From Qipengyuania sphaerica (GTDB taxonomy: Bacteria; Pseudomonadota; Alphaproteobacteria; Sphingomonadales; Sphingomonadaceae), in assembly GCF_019711595.1 (NCBI RefSeq), contig NZ_JAIGNR010000002.1:1-64000 (forward strand): a DNA stretch of 64,000 nucleotides, read 5' to 3'. Positions 35,276 through 43,946 of the stretch are shown here, piece by piece. The stretch's first letter is position 1. Each line of letters begins with the position of its first letter. Both the position numbers and the translations under genes were made by a program. The notes beneath the pieces were generated by a model. That model was given only the letters and a program-made list of their open reading frames with translations. It ran no database searches and had not been told where the DNA came from.

Positions 35276-36063
35276 TGGAGTGGGCGCGGCGACATAAGCT
35301 GATTCTGGCCGTGTTGTGCTTCGTCGCCTTTTCTGCCTCGCTGACGATCGCGAGTAACAGGGTAAGGGTGGGTCTCATCAATTTAGTGAGCACGTCCTAC
35401 GCTTATTTGTCTCGTGATGTCTCCGAGCCGCAATTTACCGTCGCACGGGTCGAAGGAACCGGACCGAACCGCATCTACCTGTTTCACGGGATGATGACCG
35501 ACGAAGACCAATGGAGCGAAGCCGGACTCGAGCCCTTAGACGAAATCGACATGCAGCGCGTATACGTACGGCTTGTTGTCGACGATTCGAGTTATTTCAC
35601 CGATGACGGCGCCCGGTATTGCGATGCCTTCCGGAACTGGATGAACCAAACCCAAGCCAAACTCGACGCGAAATCGCCCGCAAATCTGACTTTCGCGGCA
35701 GGCGTCAGCTACGGGGGGCTGCATTCTCTTCTGGCGGCAGCGGAGTTGGATTTCATCGACGGATTCGTCGCGCTCATCCCTTCTTTTTACGTGAGCCGAA
35801 TACCGCGTTACCGGTTCCAATCGAATGATAGGTGCAAGCCGGAAAATTACGCCGACTACCCGGATGGGGCAATTTACTACATAACGAGCGACTTCGTCGG
35901 AAGCAGCGACATTATCCCTCAATTTGCCCGATCGAGAGGATTGAACGCACGCTCCTTCGATCTCGATACCCACCGGTTCGACGAAAAACTCTCCCGGGCT
36001 TCGGCGAGTTATCTCCGCGATCTGGCGGCTCGCCTTGAGACTGCAGGCGAAACGGAACAATGA
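35272..36063 (+). CDS. alpha/beta-hydrolase-like protein of the EPS locus
   Basis: 263 residues, start ATGATG overlapping the upstream stop (ATGA). An N-terminal TM or signal anchor (LILAVLCFVAFSASLTIA) is followed by IYLFHGMMTDEDQW (oxyanion-hole HG-type) and the nucleophile elbow G-V-S146-Y-G-G. A late LDTHRFDEKL could give the catalytic His. The fold points to a periplasmic esterase, deacetylase or lyase-type serine hydrolase, perhaps trimming acyl groups from the polymer. The next gene also overlaps by ATGA, so three genes are tightly coupled. Confidence 0.75.
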   Translation: MMEWARRHKLILAVLCFVAFSASLTIASNRVRVGLINLVSTSYAYLSRDVSEPQFTVARVEGTGPNRIYLFHGMMTDEDQWSEAGLEPLDEIDMQRVYVRLVVDDSSYFTDDGARYCDAFRNWMNQTQAKLDAKSPANLTFAAGVSYGGLHSLLAAAELDFIDGFVALIPSFYVSRIPRYRFQSNDRCKPENYADYPDGAIYYITSDFVGSSDIIPQFARSRGLNARSFDLDTHRFDEKLSRASASYLRDLAARLETAGETEQ

Positions 36064-37358
36064 GTTCTCACGCAGCCCTTCTTGATACTGCTCCAACTCG
36101 CCGCCTTAGCCTAGCCAAGCTCGGCTATTGGGCAGGTATTTCCGCAGCTTGCCTTTTGCTGCTGCGCGACGGGCTAAGCGCCGTTTGGCGATGGTCGTTG
36201 GATAGCGTTGGCCTGAGCCCTCTGTGGTTCCTGCCCGATCTCGTTGTGCTAATTGCCGCAACCTATTTTATTGCAGAGTTTGGATGGCGCGGGAGATCGC
36301 CAGTCGCGATATTCTCATTACTTCTTTTGGTGTGTTCTATTCCAATAGCCTGGCTCACCGTAGATAATTCCTTTGTGTGGATCTTGATGGCCATCAAAAT
36401 GATCCTGCCGTTGGTGGCCGGATGGGCACTTGCAGGACAGTCCATCTCCAGCATCGCCTGGCTCAGCAAAACCGTCGCGATCTTTTGCGTTATCCTCTCC
36501 GTCGGCGTAATTATTGATCCCTATTTCTACTTCCCCTGGGAAGGCTTTCAGATCGTGCAGTTCGGTCAGGAGAAAACCGCCTATAAGGAATGGTGGATCA
36601 ACGGCACAACGCGGGTTGGCGGTTTTGCTGGAGATTCGACCGCGACGGGGATGATCCTCGCGTTTTCGTATATTTTAATACACCGGCAGTTCAGGCCGAT
36701 AGTCAGTCTGGCTCTGTGGTCGTTGATCACTTATTCGATTGTCATTACCACCAGCCGTACGGCCCTGATAGTCGTGGTCGCGGCAGGTTTTTGGGTCTTC
36801 CTCCAATCGTATGTGTCGCAGAACTTGCGGACGAGGAAAGCTCACCGGGTCTTGGCGTGCATGTCTTTCGGCGTAGTAGTTCTTCCCATTATCTTTTATT
36901 CGCTATTGGGCCCGCTTGATTTGGCAAGCGTTTCTGAGTCGCTGCGCAGCTTTGATACCCGGATCGACGAATCATGGGTCAATCCGCTGAAATTCTTGTA
37001 CGAGAAATCGCCGACGGCGCTCATTTTCGGATGCGGCCTTGGCTGCATGGCTTACCCAATGGATAGTACACGTTGGGGCTTTTTCATCGCAGAGGTCGAT
37101 CACTGGTGGTTATTGAGCTACCTCATGTTCGGGCTGGGCGGGGTCGTACTCGCGCTCCTGGCCTTGTTCTCCGCAGTGTTCGAGAGCGACCGGACCAAGT
37201 TGATGATCCTTTTTGCGTTCAATCTGGCCGGGTTCGCTCTTGAAATGATAGCTCCGAGTTTCATCCTTTTCTGCGGCGGTTACGCCATGAGCGCGATGCA
37301 TTTGGTCCGGGTGGAAAGCAGCGCTCGCAACGCAACTCCGGTACTCACCGCAGCGTAA
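36060..37358 (+). CDS. Wzy/O-antigen-ligase-like membrane protein
   Basis: 432 residues with about ten hydrophobic segments spread over the length and a larger extracytoplasmic loop with FYFPWEGFQIVQFGQEKTAYKEW. A conserved R-rich SRTALIVVVAAG-type motif appears in the middle, as in Wzy polymerases and WaaL ligases, and the protein ends with a hydrophobic segment. This suggests the polymerase of the repeat unit. Its codon use looks richer in A/T than neighbouring genes (one 60-nt stretch at 36241 counts 50% G+C). The stop abuts that of the convergent sulfotransferase gene with no gap. Confidence 0.78.
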   Translation: MSSHAALLDTAPTRRLSLAKLGYWAGISAACLLLLRDGLSAVWRWSLDSVGLSPLWFLPDLVVLIAATYFIAEFGWRGRSPVAIFSLLLLVCSIPIAWLTVDNSFVWILMAIKMILPLVAGWALAGQSISSIAWLSKTVAIFCVILSVGVIIDPYFYFPWEGFQIVQFGQEKTAYKEWWINGTTRVGGFAGDSTATGMILAFSYILIHRQFRPIVSLALWSLITYSIVITTSRTALIVVVAAGFWVFLQSYVSQNLRTRKAHRVLACMSFGVVVLPIIFYSLLGPLDLASVSESLRSFDTRIDESWVNPLKFLYEKSPTALIFGCGLGCMAYPMDSTRWGFFIAEVDHWWLLSYLMFGLGGVVLALLALFSAVFESDRTKLMILFAFNLAGFALEMIAPSFILFCGGYAMSAMHLVRVESSARNATPVLTAA

Positions 37359-38279
37359 CTACTTGGACAGTCGGAGCGCCAATTCCGACACTCCATACAT
37401 TTCGCGTCGCCGGGCAACCTGTTCCACAACTTGCAATTGCTCTCGTGAATGGCCCGACAATAGCTGCTTTAGCCTTCCGGCCTCATCGTCCGCCGGTTTC
37501 TCAGGCGTCGAAAAAAGCGCCCTTTTAATCGCCTCGCGCGGAAGCAATGCACGGGCCATGGGTAACAGTGCCCTCCCCAAGCGCGAATGGTTTTGCCACT
37601 TGTCCAGCTTGCGCATCGTGGCCGAACGATAGGTTCGCGCCTCGTTCTTCCGTTCAAGCGTAGCCTGTGCGATCGGCGGGTGGTCGAGAAATTGGGCGAT
37701 GCGGGCAAGCTCACCAGCAGGGTCGGAGGCCATGGCCTCCTGAGAAACTATCAGCAACTGGCCCGGCGGGACGACCGCGTCGATGGCGGCAAGATGCGAC
37801 CCGACGGCAGTTCGATCGCGATAATTCACCAATAGCGGGTGCGGCGACAGGCGACCAGCGTTCTGGTCGTCCTGACCCAGCCATGCCTCCTCTGCGGTGG
37901 AATGCGTTTCGTATCCGTCGCGCAAGTTATTGACGAAAAGGGACCGCATCAGGCCAGTGGGATGGCGCACGCAAATGATGAAGCGCGCATCGGATCGCCG
38001 CTCGAGGATCGTCGAGATGGCGGAGGGCGAATAGCCATACCAAGTCGAAGCTTCGAAGGTCAGGTCTCCCGCCCCGGCGTGGGCGAATAAACGGCGATAG
38101 GCGTCTTCGCTGTCCACCCGCGGAATCCAGTCCACTTCTGGAACGAAGTAATGGGGCTCCTTCAGCTTTGCCAAACAAATGCCATCCACCAGGTCCAAGG
38201 CATCGGCAAGACTGGTGGTGCCGCATTTCGGGAAACCGATGATAAAGAAATCGGGCGTATAGTTGGATTGTGCGGCCAT
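37359..38279 (-). CDS. sulfotransferase family protein
   Basis: 306 residues. The 5'-phosphosulfate-binding loop FPKCGTTSL (residues 16-24) is at the N-terminus, and the 3'-phosphate site R105-H-P-T-G-L-M-R-S113 follows, both diagnostic of PAPS-dependent sulfotransferases. There is no TM segment. It probably transfers sulfate from PAPS to a sugar hydroxyl of the polysaccharide or its lipid-linked precursor, an inference from its position in the EPS locus. It is convergent with the polymerase-like gene and divergent from the flippase gene. No genes for PAPS synthesis are in the window. Confidence 0.88.
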   Translation of the reverse strand: MAAQSNYTPDFFIIGFPKCGTTSLADALDLVDGICLAKLKEPHYFVPEVDWIPRVDSEDAYRRLFAHAGAGDLTFEASTWYGYSPSAISTILERRSDARFIICVRHPTGLMRSLFVNNLRDGYETHSTAEEAWLGQDDQNAGRLSPHPLLVNYRDRTAVGSHLAAIDAVVPPGQLLIVSQEAMASDPAGELARIAQFLDHPPIAQATLERKNEARTYRSATMRKLDKWQNHSRLGRALLPMARALLPREAIKRALFSTPEKPADDEAGRLKQLLSGHSREQLQVVEQVARRREMYGVSELALRLSK

Positions 38280-38387
38280 AAAATTTCGGGGTTGGGGCTG
38301 TTCGAAAAACGCCTATCCGGCATGGAATCGAAAGCTTTCCGATTCGAGCCCGATTTAACAGTATCCCGTGACCGAGCAACCTACCCG

Positions 38388-39650
38388 ATGAGCAAGGCCA
38401 TCAACTCACCAATGGCGATCTTTGCTCTGCGCATAGGGACGCTTGCCCTGCGCTTTGCGCTGACGATCTACATTACGAGCAGTATCGGCCTGGTAGAACT
38501 GGGCCTCTTCGGCCTCATCGTGGGAGCGGTGATGGTTACACCCTCGCTGCTGGGGCTTGGCCTCAACTTCAAGCTCGTGCGCGACATGGTCTCCGACGAC
38601 ATGGCCGACAGCATGGGCGTGCTGCGGCACCGGTTGCTTGCCCGCGTGGTCATGCTCTCGATCGGGACGCTCGTCGCTGTGCCCGTGTGGCTGGCCCTCG
38701 GCAACGACATCGGCGCGCTGTTCGTCCTCGCGCTGATCGTGGCCTGGGGAGAGGCGCTGGGGATGGACCTCTATCTTGCGCTGACCGCCCTCAATGCCAA
38801 TTTCGCAGCCAATCTCTCGGTCGCCCTGCGCAGCGCGCTTTGGGTGCCCCTGGCGGTGGCGATGGGATTGCTGGATCCCGCATACCGGGTCCTCGAAGTG
38901 GTGATGGCAGGCTGGGCGGCCGGATCGATCGTCAACCTGGCGGCCGTCCTCTACTGGTTTTCCCGCAGGGGACTGTTCGCTCGCGCCGAGACCATCGTCA
39001 GCAAGGATTGGACGCGCAAGGCGCTCCCCCAATCAATGGCGATCTGGCCTTCGGACCTTGCGCTCGTCGCCATCACCTTCGGCGACCGGTTCATCCTTGC
39101 CGCCCTGGTCTCCGAAGCCGCGCTTGGCCTCTATGTGTTTTTCTGGACTTTCGCCAACGCGGTGCAGACGCTCGTACAAACAAGCGTGCTCACTCCTTCG
39201 CTCCCGCGCCTTGTCCGCATGCATCGCGAGGACCTCGACCAGTGGCGCAACAAGGTAACCGGCCTGGCCTTTCCGGTCGCGGGTTCTGCAATCGCGCTGT
39301 CGGTTGCGGCATTCTTCGGGATCTGGTTCGGCCACGTTTTCCTGCCGCAACTCGACTTCCCATGGGCACCGGCGCTTGCAGGTATCATCTTCATCGGCAC
39401 GATACTGCGCCTGGTGGCGGACATGTTCTCCATGGCGCTCAACAGCGCAGGCAGGGTGGCAAGCTTCGCGGCGCTCAATATCGGTTATGCTGTGGCGACC
39501 CTTGCCGCTTGCTGGGCTGGAGCCATGGCGGGCGGACTTACCGGGGCCATGATCGCGATGGCGGGGGTGTCGCTCCTGTTTCTGGTCCTGCGCGCTCTGG
39601 CAGTTTCTGCCGAAGGACGCCAGGACCGGGCGGCACCCCCGCCCCGCTAA
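38388..39650 (+). CDS. Wzx-type polysaccharide flippase (MOP superfamily)
   Basis: 420 residues from ATG 38388. About twelve hydrophobic segments, starting MSKAINSPMAIFALRIGTLALRFALTIYITS, in the layout of oligosaccharide flippases that move lipid-linked repeat units across the inner membrane. Few charges occur in the TM helices except in short loops. A longer frame upstream overlaps the divergent sulfotransferase gene, and an in-frame ATG at 38322 is possible but lacks a ribosome binding site. It ends 4 nt before the stop of the convergent spike-fibre gene. Confidence 0.85.
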   Translation: MSKAINSPMAIFALRIGTLALRFALTIYITSSIGLVELGLFGLIVGAVMVTPSLLGLGLNFKLVRDMVSDDMADSMGVLRHRLLARVVMLSIGTLVAVPVWLALGNDIGALFVLALIVAWGEALGMDLYLALTALNANFAANLSVALRSALWVPLAVAMGLLDPAYRVLEVVMAGWAAGSIVNLAAVLYWFSRRGLFARAETIVSKDWTRKALPQSMAIWPSDLALVAITFGDRFILAALVSEAALGLYVFFWTFANAVQTLVQTSVLTPSLPRLVRMHREDLDQWRNKVTGLAFPVAGSAIALSVAAFFGIWFGHVFLPQLDFPWAPALAGIIFIGTILRLVADMFSMALNSAGRVASFAALNIGYAVATLAACWAGAMAGGLTGAMIAMAGVSLLFLVLRALAVSAEGRQDRAAPPPR

Positions 39651-39654
39651 TCGG

Positions 39655-41127
39655 CTACCACGCCTCCACCGTGCCGTTCGCCACATCGTTGACGCGGTTC
39701 GGCCCCATGCCGCGCGTGCGGATCGCCGAGCCCGCGTCGGTGTAGAAGCCCAGCACTCCCGGCCCCGCGTCGATTTCGCAGCGGTCGAGCCATGCCTGTG
39801 CGGTGTCGTTTATCATCACCGCCGTAGGCTTGACCGCGCCGCCGTTCATCCGGTCGCCATTGTCATGCCCGAAGCGGCTTCCTGCCGCCCACATGAGGCT
39901 GCTGTGGATATTGCGCACCGTGCCGCCCGCGCCGCGCTCGTAATCGCCCGCAAGGTCGATCCCCAGCACATCGGAATGCAGCGTGTAGGCATTGGCGCTT
40001 TGCGCAACCGTAGTCTGTCCGGTCGAAAGGCCCAGCTTCACCGAGCGGCAGTTGACCGTAATCATGTGGCCCTTGGCATTGGCAACCGAGGCCTGATTGC
40101 AGTTGAAGCCATCGGCGGTGTTGTTGCTGCTGTCGCAATTGGAGAACAGCGCGAGGCCGTGCAGGTCATGCACCGATATGCCGTTGCCCGTGTGAAGCGG
40201 AGCCAGCACTCCGCCGCCATAGCGGAAGGTGCAATTCTCCACGACGACTGCCTTGCGCGAAGCGGGCAGAGTGGTGGGCTGGTAATGTAGCCCGCCGCCC
40301 GTCGAGAACGCGCCCTGATTGTCGAAGCCGCAGGTGGGGTCTTGCCCGCCGAGATAGATGCTCACGGGGTTCTTGACCTGCCACGAGGCAACGCCCGAGC
40401 GCAGCACGCGCGTATTCTGCGCCGTTACCGCCGCACCGTCCGCACGGTTGATCCAGATATTCGCCCCGTCCTGATGCCAGCTCCCGGGCATCCTGTTGCA
40501 GATAGCAGGGCTATCGACATGCTTGAGGTCGGGATGGAAGCCATCGCGGTCCACATTGGCAAGGTCGATCACGCGCGTGCAGTTTGCGTAAGCGAAGCTG
40601 TAGGTGTTGGTATAGGTCGCATCGAGCGTGGGCGCGGCGAAGTCGGCCCATGTTCCCGTCACCACGCGCCCGCCCGTGGCGATGAAGGCCATGTCCACGG
40701 TCGGGTAATTGGCTTGGGCAGCCTGATTGTAGAAGATGCCGTAATCGCCCGCTGCCACGAAAACCTTCGCGGGTTGCCCGCTGGCATTGGCAGCGATCAC
40801 CGCCTTGAACATCGAGCGCCACGGATTGCCCTGCGTGCCGTTGCCCGCACCGTCGCTGCCTGTCGGAGAGACATAATAGGTATTCGCGGGCGCAGAGCGC
40901 GCCGTGGAGAACAGGTCGAAAATCTCGGCGGGCGATTTGTCGAGGCTGGCCACGGGAAGGCCGCGCGCGGGATAAGTGACACGCGCCTCTGGCACGTATT
41001 CGCCTACGCTCCATGCCGCCGCGAATTCGGCAGGCATGGCAGTGGGCAATGCATATCCGGCGAGCGGTACGCCATATTCGCCGAGGGCTTTCGGGCTCAG
41101 GCTCCCGATGCTTCCGCTGGTCCGCAT
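39655..41127 (-). CDS. right-handed beta-helix protein, likely GTA head-spike fibre (GhsB-like)
   Basis: 490 residues from ATG 41127, 5 nt after the stop of the spike-base gene. After an N-terminal region (about 1-85) the sequence has a pectate-lyase-like NTYYVSPTGSDGAGNGT-type start and then many short repeats rich in Gly, Asn, Thr and Ser with Val/Ile at regular spacing. Examples are AVVVENCTFRYGGGVL, HDLHGLALFSNCDSSNN and HMITVNCRSVKLG, the signature of right-handed parallel beta-helices. The final part has AWLDRCEIDAGPGVLGFYTD. No signal peptide is seen, so it is probably a virion part and not an exported enzyme. Together with the upstream spike-base homologue it resembles the Rhodobacter GhsA/GhsB pair. 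A depolymerase activity cannot be ruled out. Confidence 0.7.
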   Translation of the reverse strand: MRTSGSIGSLSPKALGEYGVPLAGYALPTAMPAEFAAAWSVGEYVPEARVTYPARGLPVASLDKSPAEIFDLFSTARSAPANTYYVSPTGSDGAGNGTQGNPWRSMFKAVIAANASGQPAKVFVAAGDYGIFYNQAAQANYPTVDMAFIATGGRVVTGTWADFAAPTLDATYTNTYSFAYANCTRVIDLANVDRDGFHPDLKHVDSPAICNRMPGSWHQDGANIWINRADGAAVTAQNTRVLRSGVASWQVKNPVSIYLGGQDPTCGFDNQGAFSTGGGLHYQPTTLPASRKAVVVENCTFRYGGGVLAPLHTGNGISVHDLHGLALFSNCDSSNNTADGFNCNQASVANAKGHMITVNCRSVKLGLSTGQTTVAQSANAYTLHSDVLGIDLAGDYERGAGGTVRNIHSSLMWAAGSRFGHDNGDRMNGGAVKPTAVMINDTAQAWLDRCEIDAGPGVLGFYTDAGSAIRTRGMGPNRVNDVANGTVEAW

Positions 41128-41131
41128 GTGT

Positions 41132-41395
41132 TTAGCCCTCCCCGACGAGATCGCTGGCGGTCGTGCCGCTCGCGCGGACGAAACTGGCCCGCACCGCAAT
41201 GTAGCTGGCATCGGGCAGGTTGCGGTACGTCACGTCCTCGGCCGCATCGATCCCGCGCAAGGTGATATCTCCGCCACTTCCCACATAGATGCCCTTGGGT
41301 ACCGATGGGGGGGGCGTCGTGTCGTGGGGTATGATGGCAAAAGGTGCGCGCGAGGGTTGATCGGCGCTGTCTCGGTAATCGGCAAAACGATCCAT
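41132..41395 (-). CDS. GTA/phage spike base protein, RCAP_rcc01079 family (GhsA-like)
   Basis: 87 residues with a strong ribosome binding site (AAGGAGCAC, complement near 41400-41408). The pattern FAIIPHDTTPPPSVPKGIYVG, GDITLRGIDAAEDVTYRNLP and VRASFVRASGTTASDLVG matches the family of spike base proteins named for R. capsulatus rcc01079, which joins the head spike to the GTA capsid. Related proteins also occur near tail fibres in prophages, so a phage origin is possible. The adjacent beta-helix gene on the same strand fits a spike operon. No signal peptide. Confidence 0.75.
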   Translation of the reverse strand: MDRFADYRDSADQPSRAPFAIIPHDTTPPPSVPKGIYVGSGGDITLRGIDAAEDVTYRNLPDASYIAVRASFVRASGTTASDLVGEG

Positions 41396-41458
41396 GCTGT
41401 GCTCCTTGGGAATTCACGGAGCACGCTGATTAGGCACGGTGGCCAACTGTAGGAAACC

Positions 41459-41477
41459 CCCCAATTTCGGATTGGGG
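41459..41477 (-). terminator. weak terminator-like hairpin
   Basis: CCCCAAT and ATTGGGG (7 bp) around TTCGG lie just after the stop of the minus-strand glycosyltransferase gene at 41494 and before ghsA. On the minus strand the 3' flank is GGTTTCC, so only a short T run follows. It may separate the two transcripts. Confidence 0.5.
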
Positions 41478-41493
41478 CTGCGCTCTGATGCGG

Positions 41494-42564
41494 TCAGGCC
41501 ATGCCAAGCGTTCGATCGACCAGCGCAGAAAGCTTTCGGGCGCTTGCTTCCCAACTGAACTGACGGGCCCGGTCGAGGCCGAGCGCCGTGAGTTGATCGG
41601 CCAAGGCCCGGTCCTCGATCACCTTGCACATGGCCTTGGCGATTTCGCCGGGCTGCAGGGGATCGAAGTAGAGCGCCGCATCGCCGCACACTTCGGGCAG
41701 GGCCGAAGCGCTGGACGTGACGACAGGCGTCCCGAGCGCCATCGCTTCGAGCGGCGGGAGGCCGAAGCCTTCGAGAAAGGACGGCATCACGAAAACTGCG
41801 GCATTTTCCATCAGCGCGCGCAATTCCTCGTCGCTCACCCTGCCAAGCCGACGAACCCCCGGGATTTCAGCCGCCGTTGCTTCGCTCCGGAACACTCCGG
41901 AAGCCGATCCGCCAACTATCGCAAGGTCGAAATCCGGGTTTTCGATCCCAGCGTAAGCTTCGACGACCGCCGAGAAGTTCTTGTTCGGGTTCGCGCTGCC
42001 GACACACAGGGCATAGGGCCGCTCCGACAATCCGAAGCGCGCGACCGCACCTTGGTCGGACGCTATGTCCAACAAGTGATCCGCCGCATTATGGATGACC
42101 TCGATATCGGCAGAGTCTATCGAAAATGCCTTGGCAATCTCATCTGCCGACCAGTGCGATACGGTACAGATCGTTGCGGTCTTGGTCAGGATCGACTGCG
42201 CCACGCGATAGCCGCTGCGAAAAGCCCATGAATAGCCATCGGGTCCGAGCAGGTAATTCACATCGTGGATCATCACGATCTGCCGGCGCAGGCCCAGTGG
42301 TCCGGTATTGTTGAGATTGACCAAAAGATCGGCTTGCCCGGCAGCCTTTCTGAGGATCGTCTGCTCCCACAAATGGCCCGGCGCCTTGGTCGAGAGTGGC
42401 TTAACCGTGATCGGTATGTCGTAATCGGGCAGCGGTGCGGCTGGTGCCATTGCTTCGACATTCCCGCGCAACTTCATCAGCCGTCCGCCGAGTTCGTAGC
42501 AGACCCTCTGTACGCCGGTAAGCGCTTGATTTGTGAAACGGGCGTTGAGGATTATTCGCGACAT
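41494..42564 (-). CDS. glycosyltransferase family 4-type
   Basis: 356 residues, GT-B fold. The N-terminal half includes ILNARFTNQALTGVQRVCYELG and IVMIHDVNYLL. The donor half has LCVGSANPNKNFSAVVEAY and the GT4 signature PSFLEGFGLPPLEAMALGTPVVTSSASALPEV. The MSRIILNARF..LTGVQR start is typical of mannosyl- or similar transferases of EPS clusters. No TM. It is divergent from the next glycosyltransferase with a 110-bp gap. The sugar transferred is unknown. Confidence 0.88.
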   Translation of the reverse strand: MSRIILNARFTNQALTGVQRVCYELGGRLMKLRGNVEAMAPAAPLPDYDIPITVKPLSTKAPGHLWEQTILRKAAGQADLLVNLNNTGPLGLRRQIVMIHDVNYLLGPDGYSWAFRSGYRVAQSILTKTATICTVSHWSADEIAKAFSIDSADIEVIHNAADHLLDIASDQGAVARFGLSERPYALCVGSANPNKNFSAVVEAYAGIENPDFDLAIVGGSASGVFRSEATAAEIPGVRRLGRVSDEELRALMENAAVFVMPSFLEGFGLPPLEAMALGTPVVTSSASALPEVCGDAALYFDPLQPGEIAKAMCKVIEDRALADQLTALGLDRARQFSWEASARKLSALVDRTLGMA

Positions 42565-42674
42565 CTTGTTGCTTTATCGAGTTAACGGGAAGTTGCGCCT
42601 TTTAGCTGTTCATTCGGGCGATAAAAGCGTTAAAGCCGCCCGAAAATTCCTATTCCCGAAACCGGAAAAATCCC

Positions 42675-43940
42675 GTGAAAACGCGCCTACTCGTCGTCTC
42701 CAGTGCCTACGAGCCCTTTGTTATCGGAGGGGCGGAACAGAGTGCCCGCACTTTTTGCCTGCGCTTGCAGCAAGAGGGCTACGAGATCGCGATCCTGACC
42801 ACCTCCCCGTCGAAGAATGACGAGGTCTGGGGCGAGGTCAATGAGGACGGAATGAAGGTCTACCGGGTCATGATGCCGCGGCCCTATACGCTGTTCGACC
42901 GGTCTGATGTGTCTCCGCTCGACAAGGCGCGATATCACCTCGCCGATCACTTCGCGCCCTTCAATCCTGCGCTTGCAAATCGGGTTATTGCCGATTTCAA
43001 ACCGGACCTCGTCAACATCCATGCCATCCAGGGCCTGGGGCACAACAGCGTGAAAGCCTACGCAAAGGCCGGATTGCCGGTAGTCTATACGCTCCACGAC
43101 CAGGGACTTGCCTGCATCAACATGTCGCGTTTCCGCGATGGCAAGCTGTGCGAGGGACAGTGCACCGCTTGTCGTTTCTCCTCCAAGGTCAAGACGAAAG
43201 CGTGGAACCGGACGAAGCGCCTCAGCTTCATTTCACCCTCCCGCGCCAATCTCGAGACGGTCGCGCAATTCGTCCCCGAGGTCGCCGAAAGACCGGCCTT
43301 CGCCATCGGCAACCCGAATTCCTATCCGGTGCATGCGCCCGGCGCACGGAGCGAGGGCACGACCAATCTACTGTTCGTCGGGAGGCTGCATTCCTCGAAG
43401 GGCGTGGACATTGCCATCGAAGCTCTGCTCCCGCTGGCGACGGCGCATCGTTTCAAGCTCCGCTTGCTGGGGACGGGCCCCGACGAAGCCGAGTTGAAGC
43501 AGCGTTACGATAGCCTGGACTGGGTCAGCTTCGATGGCTTCGTTTCGATGGAGGAAGTGGGCGAGGCCATGGGCTGGGCTGACGTGTTGTTGGTGCCCTC
43601 GACATGGCAGGAAAACTTTCCCGGTGTCATCCAGCACGCCCAGCAGTCGGGGCTGCCGGTCATGGCGAGCCGGATCGGGGGCCTGCCCGAAATGGTCGAT
43701 GACAGGCAGGACGGCCTGCTCGTCGCGCCCGGCGACGTAGCTGCATGGAAGGGCGCCTTCGAGAATGTGCTTTCGGACGCCGGATTGTTGGAACATTTGG
43801 CCAAGACCGCGCGCGAGCGTGCCTCACTGCAAAGTCCGCAGGCCCTGTCGGAAAAGATCGAGGAGGTACTCGCCCTGACTATCGATCCGGACCGACCCGC
43901 TACGAAACTGGGCGCGCAGGACAGGGTCTTTCCGCGCTGA
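42675..43940 (+). CDS. glycosyltransferase family 4-type
   Basis: 421 residues from a GTG start (ATTCCC..CCCGTGAAAACG context; weak ribosome binding site). The N-terminal VVSSAYEPFVIGGAEQSARTFC and VYTLHDQGLACINMSRF are typical of GT4. The central CxxGxCTACRF-like cysteine cluster (LCEGQCTACRFSSK) is often seen in EPS GT4 enzymes. The donor half has LLFVGRLHSSKGVDIAIEAL and PSTWQENFPGVIQHAQQSGLPVMASRIGGLPEMV. Convergent with the acetyltransferase gene. Sugar specificity is unknown. Confidence 0.87.
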   Translation: MKTRLLVVSSAYEPFVIGGAEQSARTFCLRLQQEGYEIAILTTSPSKNDEVWGEVNEDGMKVYRVMMPRPYTLFDRSDVSPLDKARYHLADHFAPFNPALANRVIADFKPDLVNIHAIQGLGHNSVKAYAKAGLPVVYTLHDQGLACINMSRFRDGKLCEGQCTACRFSSKVKTKAWNRTKRLSFISPSRANLETVAQFVPEVAERPAFAIGNPNSYPVHAPGARSEGTTNLLFVGRLHSSKGVDIAIEALLPLATAHRFKLRLLGTGPDEAELKQRYDSLDWVSFDGFVSMEEVGEAMGWADVLLVPSTWQENFPGVIQHAQQSGLPVMASRIGGLPEMVDDRQDGLLVAPGDVAAWKGAFENVLSDAGLLEHLAKTARERASLQSPQALSEKIEEVLALTIDPDRPATKLGAQDRVFPR

Positions 43941-43946
43941 TACCGG

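Noticed and set aside
39655-41127. Beta-helix protein considered as a secreted polysaccharide lyase
   Set aside because: No signal peptide and the upstream spike-base homologue favour a virion fibre, although a depolymerase activity cannot be ruled out.
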